Shown here piece by piece: positions 51,060 to 62,639 of a stretch of 64,000 nt of DNA. Each line of letters starts with the position of its first letter. Position 1 is the stretch's first letter. Source of the DNA: Symbiodinium kawagutii (Eukaryota > Sar > Dinophyceae > Suessiales > Symbiodiniaceae); NCBI GenBank assembly GCA_009767595.1, contig VSDK01004639.1:135394-199393 (forward strand), written 5' to 3'. A program made the translations under genes and the position numbers. Under the pieces are notes generated by a model. It saw only the letters and a list, made by a program, of their open reading frames with translations, made no database searches and was not told the origin of the DNA.

Positions 51060-52093
51060 GCACCAGCCACTGATCGTGCTATCCAGTGATAACCTTTCGA
51101 CTCACCATCAACCGGCCAACCAGTGATACTTCTACATCCTTAATTATTCTTGTTCGTGATTGTAAGCAGTACAGCTGTCTTTCATCTTCAACCAATCACT
51201 CAGCACTCATAAACATCCAAGTCAATTTACTTTCAGGTATTGATGGATAATCATTCGCCAAGCATTACAACCGATCACTGCTATCACTATCACCCAGCGT
51301 TAAGCGCCATTCGCTATCAACCCATCATGTTTCGGAAACACGGAGAAGTTTGAATCACATGATAAGCCACTTTTGACCATCATTACCCAGAAGCAATATT
51401 GTTGCCATACAAGACTGAAACCCAATAATCATCATTGTAAACAATCATTATTTCACTATTTCAGTTTTGAACATGTCCGACATTGACCAGTCAATGACCA
51501 ATCATTGACCATTAATTGGACATGAACGATCAGTGATCATCATTAGTTTGCCAATCATGAACCATCAACTAACCATTAACTAAAGATTGATTCCATCACA
51601 GTTGGCACTTAATTTGCCATTTGGTAATAACCATCATTAACCATGGTTAAACCAACTAAGCTATCTCCAGCCTATCATTAGCCATCAATGATTTTGCAAC
51701 AACCGTCACTATCCTATCACCGTGAAACGGCTGTGGGTCAGTTCACCCTGTACACCTGGTTCCCCCATCATTAAGCAGGCTGTTTTCCCGCTATTTTTTT
51801 GGTTAATATGCCCTATAAAATTGTTGGCTAAAGCCTTGACCCACAGCCATATTGGCTGATCATAGATGATCCCTATTTTAGTTATTAACCATTCATTAAC
51901 CGCCATTGCTAACCATAACTAACCAAGCATTAACCATCACTAACCTATCATTGTGAAACCATGATTAATGATGCTTAATGATTGGTTAATGATGAGCTCT
52001 TCACCAATTAATTAACCATTAGCTAGTTGGTTTCATTAACCAATCGCTGACCGCAGCCAACCCATCACAAACCAACCATGAACCCTTCATCAC
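51060..52093. repeat. C-type array
   Basis: AACCATCATTAACC-like repeats over most of 51060-52090, interrupted by the MITE-like element at 51729-51850. Confidence 0.65.
51729..51850. mobile_element. MITE-like element, GGCTGTGGGTC family, copy 3
   Basis: GGCTGTGGGTCA at the left end and TTGACCCACAGCCAT at the right are exact inverse copies over 12 bp. Interior matches copy 2. Confidence 0.7.
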
Positions 52094-52164
52094 CCCCCGC
52101 ATTCATGGCGCACCGCGGCATGGGCGGCCCAGGTGGCATTCCAACCCAAGGCAACGGCCACAGC
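52094..52164 (-). CDS. Exon candidate, 71 bp
   Basis: Acceptor GTTACGCCCAG, donor GGGG|GTGATG; reads AVAVALGWNATWAAHAAVRH then ECG. The plus strand also offers an open frame ending at GGG|GTGAGT, so strand is not certain. Clear opposite-polarity arrays flank it (right arm 52180-52530). Confidence 0.4.
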
Positions 52165-52179
52165 CTGGGCGTAACGGGG

Positions 52180-52530
52180 TGAGTGGTTGATGTGTTGGGT
52201 AATGATGGATCATGGTGATTAAGGATGGAAAATGATGGATCATGGTCGTCAATGGTGGTTCATGCTCAGTAATGCCATTTGCTTAATGATGATTACTCAT
52301 GGTTAGTGATGGTTTCATGATGGATAGTGGTGGCCAATGATGGTAGTTAATGCGTAACGATGGCTGATAATGCTGGTAAATGATGGTCAATGGTCGTCAG
52401 CTGATGGTCAATTGTGGTCAAGTGATGGTTGCTGATGGTTTATGATGGTAAAATGGGAACCACTGATGGTGAACCAGCTGGTTACGTGATGATTGCGGCG
52501 GTCAATCATGGTTGACTGTTGGTTAATTGA
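52180..52530. repeat. G-type array
   Basis: GATGGTTAATGATGGATCATGG-like repeats right of the 52094-52164 exon candidate. 52531-52880 holds a minor island (52550-52750) with no settled frame. Confidence 0.8.
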
Positions 52531-52879
52531 TGGTTGATTAGCTTGTGCACAGCTTCCCAAGCTTGTTGATTAAGATCTGGCGGAGGTGCAAATCAGTATG
52601 CGCTTGCCTGTGGATGTCCGCAAAGGGCCCGCAACAGCCTGACCGTCGGTCTTCTGAAGCGTCCTTCCCACTCTGGCAACCACATCTCATGTGGCAACTC
52701 TACATACGTGAACTGGAGATACTGCAAAATGAGATCTGCAGCACTGGCACTGATTCTTTAATGAAAACCAAAGGTGGCTGATAAAGGTCAAGATCAGCAA
52801 AAGCTTGAAGAAAAGGATGATGAAAGGACATACGCTCACACTTGTATTCATGAATTGCTAACAGTAGATAACACTAGAA

Positions 52880-53470
52880 AATATCAACCAATGATGGTTG
52901 TCATATGTTGTCAATAGCCACAGGGACAACAACCATCAGACCATCGGCCATCAAAAGCGTACTGCCACCATTTCAACCATGCCATAACTGCATTTAATCA
53001 TCAGCATGAACCATTAATTTAACATGAAGTAGCCGTTAACTGACCATTCACCAACCATCATAGGCCATTGTATAACCATCATCAAGTGACCTCCCAGCAT
53101 CAACCATTCATCAGCCATCAAGAAACGATTAACTATTCTCAAACATCAACTAAGCAATCATCAATCAATCATCACTACTAATTGGGCATTTATCAACCAG
53201 TATCAACCAGCATTTCTACCATGGATGACCCGCACAAACCACCATTCTTGCCATCAACAAACTTATAAAACACTTCTTTTTTCACCATTAATGACCAACT
53301 ATTTGCTATAGACCATTGCTTTGAACCATTAATGAACCACTACTCAACCACTAATCAACCACTACTCAACCACTAATCAACCACTAATGAACCATAAATG
53401 AATCATCAATGAACCATTGATCAACCATTCACCGTTAATCAACCATGAACCAACCACCGACCACCTCTTG
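52880..53470. repeat. C-type array
   Basis: AACCATCA and CCACTAATCAACC (tandem at 53335-53395) units. Confidence 0.75.
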
Positions 53471-53512
53471 AACCACCCGCAACTTCGTTTCCCGACTCGT
53501 GTGATGATGCAG

Positions 53513-53586
53513 CGCTGCATGACCTGCTGGGCGCTGCCGTCTTCATGGCCATTCAACACGCAACACACCCAGTGGTTGTCATGTGG
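53513..53586 (+). CDS. Exon candidate, about 24 codons (strand uncertain)
   Basis: Plus reading: acceptor TGATGATGCAG, donor ATGTGG|GTAAGG, frame ALHDLLGAAVFMAIQHATHP then VVVMW, hydrophobic and possibly a membrane segment. On the minus strand VMQRCIITRVGKRSCG with a GTGGTT donor is also open. A CCACTAATCAA-type array lies left (52880-53470). Confidence 0.35.
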
Positions 53587-53605
53587 GTAAGGTGGTTCAG
53601 TTGGC

Positions 53606-53671
53606 TATACCAACCACATCACTCATCCATGATTAAGTTTCTAAAGTTGGTTGAGTGATGTGGTGAGTATA
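53606..53671. repeat. 20-bp inverted repeat
   Basis: TATACCAACCACATCACTCA (53606-53625) pairs with TGAGTGATGTGGTGAGTATA (53652-53671) with two mismatches, forming a hairpin just downstream of the 53513 exon candidate. Confidence 0.6.
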
Positions 53672-54095
53672 ATTAGAATGTGGTGGGTATAACCTCCTGC
53701 TTGAAATCGATGAATTTGTTTGTTGGTTGAGTCATTCTTTAAGTCAAGCGAGTTTTGGCCTGGCTTGAATCAAAGAATCTGGCTCTATCGAAAAACCTTG
53801 CTACATGATCAACCAGTGTCAGCCTATTCTTGGCGCGTATTCCCCCGTTCTCTACCTTTCTTGACACTACACAACTACCAGAGAAATTATGGCAGAGCAT
53901 TCCTCCATTGTGAATCATCTTGAAAACTATAGAACAAAAGATAACCACTCAACCACAACTGTTAACCAATTCTTAATCATTTAACCATAATTCTAAAAAA
54001 CTATTGGTACTCAAAGAACATAAATCAACTATGGTTGTCAACCACTTAACCATGGATAACTACCCACTTAACCATCAATTTCGAAAGCTTTTCAC

Positions 54096-54161
54096 CAGCG
54101 CTATGCACCTCCACATCCGATGGCAGCGCAGAAGCCACCGAGGATGCCAGCGCGCTGGGAC
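54096..54161 (-). CDS. Exon candidate, 66 bp
   Basis: Strong acceptor CCCTTTTTCGCTCAG and donor GCTG|GTGAAA; reads GPSALASSVASALPSDVEVH. The plus strand is open as well (a proline-rich frame after TTTTCACCAG), so strand is a judgement. Confidence 0.38.
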
Positions 54162-54680
54162 CTGAGCGAAAAAGGGCGACTGAGTTTGCCGATGGAACCA
54201 TTAATTTCTAGGGATTTCTATGGATGTTTATAGATTTTTAAAGGTCAACCATGGGTGGATTTTATAGGTGGAACCTTGGTTTCTGTTTGTTCTTCTGGGT
54301 AAAGAGTAAACAGTAAACACATCAATTTCTAGGGATCTTTATAGATGTTTGCAGGTAAACCATGGATTTGTGTGGATCTTTAGAAGTGCACCATGAATTT
54401 GGCCACCAGTCTGACCTTTGTTTTGACCACCACGCATCATTATTTGCTTTCTTGTTGGCATTTTTCTACACATTGATAGGTTCCGGGAGCTATGAATCAC
54501 CTAATGCTGTTGCTCAACGGAACTGTTGGTCCATTGTGATTGACAAGAGTTTTTCGCCCAGTGTCCTTATCGTTTTGAACCAGTGTTGTCACCAGTCCCA
54601 ACCAGTTTAAAACCATGGAATTCGACCAGTTTCTCGAAATAGTTCCATGGTGAAAACTCCCCACAGCCGCTGGGTTACCT

Positions 54681-54740
54681 GTATAGAGGTTGGCTTTAAA
54701 CCCAGGGTCACCCACTATTCAGGAGTGCCAACCTCTATAC
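54681..54740. mobile_element. Small inverted-repeat element
   Basis: GTATAGAGGTTGGC (54681-54694) and GCCAACCTCTATAC (54727-54740) are perfect 14-bp inverted repeats. Confidence 0.55.
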
Positions 54741-54788
54741 GGGTGTTTACCAAAATAGGGGTACACACAGTCATCATCCTTATCATTT

Positions 54789-54845
54789 GTAGCAATAAAC
54801 CTGCCATAGCTTTGGGGGTTTCCTATGGCTTAAGATCCCACCATA
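54789..54845. repeat. Dispersed repeat also at 46436-46493
   Basis: AGCAATAAACCTGCCATAGC...TTTGGGGGTTTCCTATGGCTT is similar to AGTAATAAACCAACCATTTG...TTTGGGGGTTCACTTTGGCTT at 46436. A weaker relative is at about 57790-57840. Confidence 0.5.
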
Positions 54846-54899
54846 TAGTAGCTGTTTAACCATAATTGAGTTTGTTGATTACTATCCCTCTATGATTAA

Positions 54900-56195
54900 C
54901 CACTATGAATGGTTACAACCCCTAGAAACCACCAACTACCTACCATTAATCACTATCAGCCACTCTTGTTGCAGATTTTCACGTCCATTAGTGCTCATTA
55001 CTGCTTGTTCATAACAATGCCAATACTGCTACTAGTGGTTATTTTGTTGGTTATTAGTGGCTAGTTTGCAACCACCATAACCACTATTAATCACTATTAA
55101 CTAGTTTCTCACTAGTTACCAACTAACTACTATGAATCACTATTAACCACTTATGGGGTAGTGATTAATAGTTTAATCAAGCAGTTTAACCACAACTATT
55201 AATCACTATTATCACTACTATTAGTTTATAACCACCATACTCCTACTGCTTGGTTCACTCCTTCCACAGCCGCAACGGAGCTTGGCTTCCATGCTGGCAG
55301 GCGCCTCACAACCCAGTTGAGACCCCAGGTCACAGGTAGCCGAAGGCCACCACCAATGGCCGTCAACCCACTGGTGCTTTTGGGACGTGGTTTAACCAAG
55401 GGATTATCACCTGGGTGGTGAATATCACCAGTGATTTTCCAGATCAAATCTCAGTTGCGATATCAACCTGGAACATTCGAATGCATAACCAAGTTTTGTA
55501 TGGACATGGTGGTCGAGAAATCTTGTTGATGCCTTCGAAACAAACTTTTCGACCCAGGAGTGGTTGCCCTGTATGGACCTGGTTCAGGCTTTTTCCCTGC
55601 TATCCCTCCACAAATAGAGTTTTACCCTTTCCGAATGAATGCCTTTTGTTTACATGTATGTAAGCAAGTCTCCAAAAGATATTGGCAATCTCTGCAAAAA
55701 CAGATCTATCGTCATCGTTCCACACCCCACTTTAGGAAACCGATATGGCGCTAAGTCAAGGGCCCCTGGTAACAGCTCAGGCTGTTCACATCCAATGACC
55801 AGTTGCTGGTCGAACTGTTCATGAGTTCACTGGGCCTAGCCATAGCAACTTTTTCCCATGTGCTGTGGGTTAGTACCCATAGGTACCCCTGGCTGTGGGT
55901 CAAGAGCCCCCCTATACCCTTGGCCGTTTCCCAGCTTGCCATGACCCCTTGCAATCGGTCAGCTGTCGTTGACCAATATTGACCCATGACGCCACGTGGT
56001 GGCGTGAACCAACCCACCACATCAAACCCACCACATCAGGTCACTTTGGCACACGGGGGGGTAACCAGGTACACAGCAGCAAAGCGCAGGACTTTTCTCC
56101 GATGTGGCAATTGTTGGTGCCCAAGTGAGCAGTGGCTGCTGGTTCCTATCCTCTTTGCACCTTAGTAGTTTCTATACAGAAAGGATAGCATAGAG
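54900..56195. other. Unassigned stretch
   Basis: AACCACTATTAATCACTATT-type repeats (54900-55250), then unique sequence with no supported gene, and a GGCTGTGGGTCAAGAGCCCC family relic at 55890-55930. Confidence 0.35.
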
Positions 56196-56663
56196 TCATT
56201 GAACGTATTTTTGTTTACGGCAGTTTGTTTCCAAGCAGTTCTTAATAACCCCAGGACCCAAGCAGCCAATTGATGTTGGCAGTTGCCACGGCTCACGATG
56301 TGGCATCAAGCAATCGACAATGCGACGAGTGGTCATCAGTAGACGTTCGTGGTGCTGATCTACCAAACTCTTGCTGTGGCACATGGGGTTTGTATGGGCG
56401 GAATCTCGATTGTTCACATGGGAGCTTTTCAAAAATGATGGAGATTCAGCACATAGCTGTTGCTCATGTTGCTGCACAAAATGATCACTCTGGATAGTCG
56501 GTGCACCAACTGGACAGCTCCACATCGACTCTTGTTGTTTCATGAGCAGTGGATACGCTACCCCGCAGGTTTGTGATTCAATGCTTGCTAAAAAACGGTT
56601 GTTGGCGTTTTCTTTATGCTCCCAATTTGGCTCGCACACAAACGCACACGCACAGATACACAT
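56196..56663 (-). CDS. Hypothetical ORF
   Basis: 155 residues, one of the longest ORFs outside the LINE. Rich in H, Q, N, E and S (NWEHKENANNRFLASIESQ, SDHFVQQHEQQL, SLVDQHHERLLMTTRRIVD). No known domain, hydrophobic segment or repeat. A chance ORF of this length is possible in 64 kb of DNA, so support is weak. Confidence 0.25.
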   Translation of the reverse strand: MCICACAFVCEPNWEHKENANNRFLASIESQTCGVAYPLLMKQQESMWSCPVGAPTIQSDHFVQQHEQQLCAESPSFLKSSHVNNRDSAHTNPMCHSKSLVDQHHERLLMTTRRIVDCLMPHREPWQLPTSIGCLGPGVIKNCLETNCRKQKYVQ

Positions 56664-58598
56664 GAAATTCCGAATGTGATGAAACTTCTATGTCGTCCAC
56701 AGTAATTTTACAGAAGCACACCAATGGCTGTGCGGGCACTCCATGGTGCTATCCCTACACAGCTTGTTGCTGGTGCTGTATGTATATAGAAATAAATATC
56801 CTGCACTATTGGTCCAATTGCCTGCTGGTCGATTACATGTCGGCTAGGGCCGTCTCCCCAGCGTCCACCTATTCCATTCTTGCACTGCCGCCTATGATAA
56901 GTGCGGGAGCCTTCTGGCAATCGGGGTAGGAGCATGGGCTTGTGCGTTCTGCAGAACGGCACCTGACAATTTCACTGAAAGTTGATCTATGGCTGTGGAT
57001 TTAAGCCCTGCACTACTCAAAACATGTGGGTAGACAATAGTCCATGGTTACGGCTATCCCACGTTCTAATCCCATCCCGGCTCACGACTAGAAGGGTAGG
57101 TGCTTGAGTTTCGAATCATCATTGGCAATCGCGTTATGGCTGAAGATAGTCCCTCATAGATCAGCAAGCAGAATTCCCTCACCGCCGTAGATCTAGCGCA
57201 GTTTGTCCAGTGCTCCTTCTGGGTTGACTTTGCTTCCAAAGCATTTTTCGCCATTTCCATATATTGGCGGTACCCACCAGTTCAGACCTCCAACGAAATC
57301 ACTTCTATTTCTGCTGAATGATCACATTGTCAACCTTGAAGCGGGCAACCAAATGGATACTATATTTTTGGATGACAACCGCTGCCGATTTTCTGTCAAC
57401 TAACCATTTTCAACCGCAAGGTGAATGGGTTTCCAGGTGTCTCACTCCTCCCCAGATCGCCGGCGCTCTCCGAAACAGCAGGGCAGTCCCTTCAGGAGGC
57501 CTGGCGAATCAACCGGTGGGACGCTGCCTGGTGAAGTTAAGGCTAAGTCATGTGGTCATGGGTCATCATGGGTCCCCTGTGCCACTGGTGACTACAGTCT
57601 GAGCCTGAGCAGGAATCTAAGGAGCCTATGCCACAAGTGACCAGCGGTCTGGCTTGACCATGGCAAATTGAGCTTCCGTGACGCCAGCCGCCACAACCCC
57701 GAACAACAGCAGCTCCGACGCATCAATCATTGAGCCATTTGGGTGTTTCTCAGAATGCAGGACCCCCAATACATCCAATTGATTTCGCATCTATAACAAT
57801 AGACCGACCATTTTTTGGCTTCCCTATTCTAAGAAACCCCCATTTGTCACCAGTAATATCCAGTCAACATTGCCAAGCCGATCACTGCTCCCTGGTGCAC
57901 CCGGCCTCACTGCAGTCACCATCTGGCGGCAGCAACAAGACCAGCTAGGGAGCAATCCAACGGGTGAAGGATGGTTAGGTGGCGAATGATATGGAAACTA
58001 TCATGGTCAATACCGCGTAATGAGGCTTAATGGATGTCAATGGCTAATGATGATTGATGATGCTTAATGATGGCCAATGCTTAATGATGGTTCACGATGG
58101 TTAGCACTTATGGAGCATGGCCAATGTTGGGAAATCGTGGTGATTCAGTGAAGCTCATAATACGGGTGAATGATTGGGGGATCACAAGCAACCTACAACA
58201 TTGGTTGTTCATGACTCATTGGCTGGGGCAAGTGTTCGAAGGCCAAGCAATTTGGGGATCATGGCATGATCACAGTGTGGCGTCACATACGCAACCAACC
58301 CTCATATTATGTTTACTTTTGACCCCCCATTTCATACGGTAGGAGCACCTCAAACTACCCACTCCGGAACTCATTATTGGCAGTGCAGGAACGATTCCGA
58401 CTCTAGGGGTGCCCTCTGGTCATTCCATGAAGCGATGAACCGATGGCAACATTCACCGGAGTCGTACAACGATCATTCACTAATGTCAACAATAATGGTC
58501 AATGAACATGGTCGGTAATGGGCAATCATGATAATAAATGGCTACTCAATCATATTGAATCACAATCACAATGATATGGTGGCACGAGTCATTCAACC
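56664..58598. other. Unassigned stretch
   Basis: No supported gene. A GGCTGTGG relic at about 56988, GC-rich patches at 57430-57700, and a short GATGCTTAATGATGG array (57960-58110). Confidence 0.3.
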
Positions 58599-59086
58599 AT
58601 GAGCCACTCTTGGCTTACATCAGCTAGCTATAAACGGTGTTCTTGGTTTGATGGTCCCATCGCCAAACATTGTCCCAGTCATGGTGCACATGTAAAAAAG
58701 CACCATGGATTCGGAGGCCCAGATTGTCTTACTGCGGACTGGCTTCCAGTCTTCGCTTCGCTCTTCGATCATCGAATCCCAACAAACCCCTGGGTAGAAC
58801 CATTGGCAATGACCAACTGGGGGTTTTGGTCCCTGCAAAGCCATGCTTCCACATCGGTCCACATGCCAACGACCCACGCCCGCGAGCACCTGGATCCAAG
58901 GTTTGTCGAACGATGTTCAGGACCGAATCCACATGTTGCGTTAACAAACGAATCCTCAGCCATGGAAGTACCAAGCTTAAGCGCTTCACCAGGTGTGGTT
59001 GCCAGCTGTTGGATTTTCAAGGGGCATAGGATGATGAAAAAACATGGATGAAGTAGATGAAGCACGTCAGAATGGCTTGGTACCAC
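58599..59086. other. Coding-like region, strand unresolved
   Basis: The minus strand reads IQQLATTPGEALKLGTSMAE and VVGMWTDVEAWLCRDQNPQL (58769-59086); the plus strand has a 150-residue ORF (58599-59051) over the same bases. Composition favours minus. Family unknown. Confidence 0.28.
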
Positions 59087-60857
59087 TGGTTGGATTGGCG
59101 TAGCTAGTGGTTAAGCTAAGCACATCTCATATGTTTTGGCCAGTTCTGAACCAATGTTATTCCCGAGTTGGCTTCAAAAACTCCGAATGAGCGTCAACCA
59201 AGTTGCTAGGCTGACTTGAAGCAAGTTGAGGAAGCAGCTGTTGCAACACACCTATAGGATGCAATAGGCCTGGTTCGGTATGGGTTGGTCGCCATGATGC
59301 ATCCTCAGAAATGGATGTTGTTATACTCGTTCTTGAGGGACAGGGGGCTGCCGACATTTGTGGAACCTGGTGGGCCTACCAGCCAAGAAGTCTCCTGCGT
59401 GTAAGTCGGTATATTACTATCATACTTGCAACAACATGCATATTATTTGGATTTTCCAGCAGAAAACTGGGCGATGATCAACCCACGGTTGACTTTCAAA
59501 CTGCCCCCCAAAAATGAGGGTCATCTGCAATCACCCCTTCAAACAACTTTATATGAAAACCAGCAAATTTGGAAAGCCCGACTTGATGAAGTATGCCTGT
59601 TGTTGGTCGTTGTTGGAGAGACAGCAAAATTATCATGTGCTAAAAGTATCTTCAAAATAGAAAGCTTCTATTGGTCGTAAACCCCTAGTATCTTCCCCAA
59701 AGCATAAATCCGACCCTTGGCATGCCCCTATTCTCATTGCTTCCCCTGGCAGATCAGGACAAGGTGCTGTCGGGTCGAAATTGACGTGGCAGATTCCGGA
59801 GACAAGGGATCATGGTAATGCGGTCATTGTGGACCATGTACTCTGATTCATGCCAAGCAAAGCTGGGTTGGTGTTCTTGTGGGTTCAACAAATGAAATGA
59901 GTGCGAGATGAAACAAATGCGAATCGTTGGAATTTTTGTAGGGAACCCACCCGCTGGTTGACAATTCCGAGCCATACCGCTTAGCCATCCCATTGGCCGG
60001 TGAGATTCCCACAACGGATTCCGATAAACCCAATTTGTATAACCACTTGATTCATGCATTCCACCAACAATCAACCAGCATGTTCATGGCTGTCAGCTGG
60101 TTTATGATACCAATCGACTCACCTACCAGTCGACTAGGCCACAAACCTACCAGGCTTGGCGCGCAGGTCCCAGCAGCTTCAGGCTCATGTTGATGATGTC
60201 GCCCTTATTGACCTCGCGGTGACACATGGTTGAAGCCCCAAGACGGCCATGTCCGGTTGGTTCACAGGAGTGGAAACCATACCCAAAAAAGGGTGGTTCA
60301 TAGGAATGGTTCCCTTGGTTCAAAGGATTTCCCAGAAATTCTTGGAAGAAAGCTGTAACTTGATGCTCCACAAGTATACTCAACCACCTCTTGTTGCTTA
60401 CCCCTGTTGCGACTGAGCAACCAGTGTCAAGGGAAGGGAGTGAGGTGTTTCCAAATGTCTTTTTTCACTTTGGTCGCTGCTTTGGTGTAGGAATTCGTGT
60501 GCATATACTGTTGTGATCCCTGTCGTCCACATCCGCAGTATCTCCCTGTTCTTCTTGAATCTTTGACTAGGCAAATCTTCTCGTCAAGGCCCAATATTTA
60601 CCAACCCGATCCAAGATGCCCTGAATTGCCGTTGTTGTGGGTGCTCCTTCGCCTTAACGATGCTATTCTTTGTTAATAGTCTTTCGCATCATTTCCTGCA
60701 ATAATTTATCCACAATCTTCTGAGTAGCATCACTACAGCTTGATTCATCAGCCACACTGATGCTTACCGTGGGATAGTTGGTAGGTACCACCAAGGCTAT
60801 GGCCAAACCCACGCATTCAGAATCCAGCGCCCTGCGACCCATCTAAGGCCCCCCAAC
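59087..60857. other. Unassigned stretch
   Basis: A minus ORF at 59157-59357 (GVLQQLLPQLASSQPSNLVD) may be an exon; otherwise nothing can be supported. Confidence 0.25.
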
Positions 60858-60923
60858 CGTTCCGCGCAGAGCCATCAGCCCTTCCACGAGCTCGTCCAAG
60901 GACAAGTGGCCACCCATATCCGC
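60858..60923 (-). CDS. Exon candidate with an EF-hand-like motif
   Basis: Exactly 22 codons between acceptor AAACCTCCAG and donor GGAACG|GTTGGG: ADMGGHLSLDELVEGLMALR plus two residues. DMGGHLSLDEL matches the second half of an EF-hand loop (D-x-G-G-x-L-S-x-x-E-L), and GL-MALRG resembles the helix that follows it in EF-hands of dinoflagellate ion-channel-like proteins as I remember them. The first half of the loop would be on the upstream exon. A GATGAATGG-type array follows on the right. Confidence 0.45.
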
Positions 60924-62370
60924 CTGGAGGTTTCCAGTGGCGCGTGGAAGGAGAGTGGTAGTTGTATGGATTTTGATGGATTAGTGATGAATGGTTGATG
61001 AATGGTTAATAGTGGTTTTATGGATTTTGATGGATTGGTGGTGGACGTTGCTTGGTGAAATAGCCATTTGGTTGGCGAGTCTTTTTCTCGCCTTGGTTGC
61101 GCTTAGTGGCTCCGTTGATTGTTTGTTCTGGGATGCACTATGGGAGTGGACAACGAGATCATTCTTCCAAAACTGGGACAATCGGAGAAAGCAGTACCAA
61201 TTCGTTCTACCCAGGTTTCAACCTTTCATGAACTCTGGAGTATCAACTTTGAATCACTATAGTTCACAATGGTCAACTCCCAGTATTGCTGGTCTAACAA
61301 CCATCAATTAAGCTAAATAATCAACCATCAATAGACCAGCCATTAACCATCATCAAAAGCAGTCATTGACCATTGTTGACGAAGCATAAGGGCTCCCCAA
61401 GTCATGCACAGCCATCAAGGGGCCCAAAAATGAACAAATTATTGGAATTCCATAGCATGAGGACTATCCTAATTTGGATTTTCGATATTAATTCCTGGGG
61501 ACTCCTTATTATAAAGGATCAAGGAACCATCCATTTGCCATCGATTAACCATCAGCAAGAAAGCTCATAGTCGAATTGATCCTCTATACTGTGGAACTTC
61601 TTGCCCCCTTGCTAGTGGTCCGGATGGGGCCATTCGATCCTGATGGCGTTCATGACGATGATGTTGATGGCGATGCTGGTGAAGATGATGGTCGATCGTG
61701 ATGACACTATGTACTTGGAAAACACCAGCCACCAGCAGCCATAATTGGACATGCATCCCCACTTAGTAACTGGGAACTAACCACGGTTACAGGGGTTAGT
61801 TCAGCTACCTTATAGGCTTCGAACCCAACTGCACATCCAAGCACCAGCCCCGCCAAAACTGCTGGCGCACGAGCCGCACCACTGACGACGATTTGACCAA
61901 GGAACATCCATGATGTCGAACAAATGAGCTTTGTTGGACACATCGATATATGCATCCTCCAGCCTCAGTTTGGTGCCAGAGGTTTGGAGCTCTTTTTGGT
62001 TGGGAAAACTATTCTCATCTCCACCAAATCTTGGTTAATAACCATGATCAATAAGCATGGCTGATAACCATCAACAGCCAGAGCATCGATCAATCCGAAC
62101 CACAACAAAACACATGGTCAATAGCCATCCACCATCGCACAGCACAATGTGGGGCCTGATTTCGCTATGAACACAGGTAGGGCACCTACCTACCTATCAC
62201 TTATCATTTAATGATTGCTTGTTACCTGGCGATTCTTCATCAAGAAATGATTAACTGATTTGGCCATCCAACAAACTGGCTACAACCAGCTATAATCAGC
62301 TATAACCAGCTATAACCAGCTACATGGCCATGGTTGATGGCTCAACTGCTGTTGTTTTATAACCAGCTAC
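60924..62370. other. Arrays and unassigned sequence
   Basis: G-type repeats (60950-61050: GATGAATGGTTGATGAATGG), unassigned sequence to about 62030, then CCATCAAC-like sequence and a 10-bp AGCTATAACC tandem (62281-62324). Confidence 0.45.
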
Positions 62371-62468
62371 CAGTTGTAGCAGTCATGGGGGCTGTCGCTC
62401 GCAGAGGTGGCGCCAAGGTGCGCTTCCGTGAACTCCGCATCCTGCAGCGCGGGCTCGCCGCACCGGGG
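62371..62468 (-). CDS. Exon candidate, 98 bp
   Basis: Acceptor TGCGCCAAG, donor AACTG|GTAGCT; reads PRCGEPALQDAEFTEAHLGA then TSASDSPHDCYN. The plus strand is open too (GGAKVRFRELRILQRGL). Left flank has 10-bp AGCTATAACC repeats, right flank ATGATGG-type repeats (62640-62790). Confidence 0.33.
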
Positions 62469-62639
62469 CTTGGCGCAGGGACGGTAGTGGTCACGTTGGG
62501 GGCACACACCGATCAGGTCACCAGGGGTGCAGGTCACATGTTGGATGTGCATCGAGTTTCCGCAATCAACACTTGTGTGCCCATAGAACCATCATCCACC
62601 ACGCATGATGAATTCCCATGTTTGATGTTAAATTGCAGA

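Noticed and set aside
50692..51126. 144-residue plus-strand ORF
   Set aside because: Its L/P/C/H-rich composition looks like the antisense of the better minus-strand frame 50674-51018.
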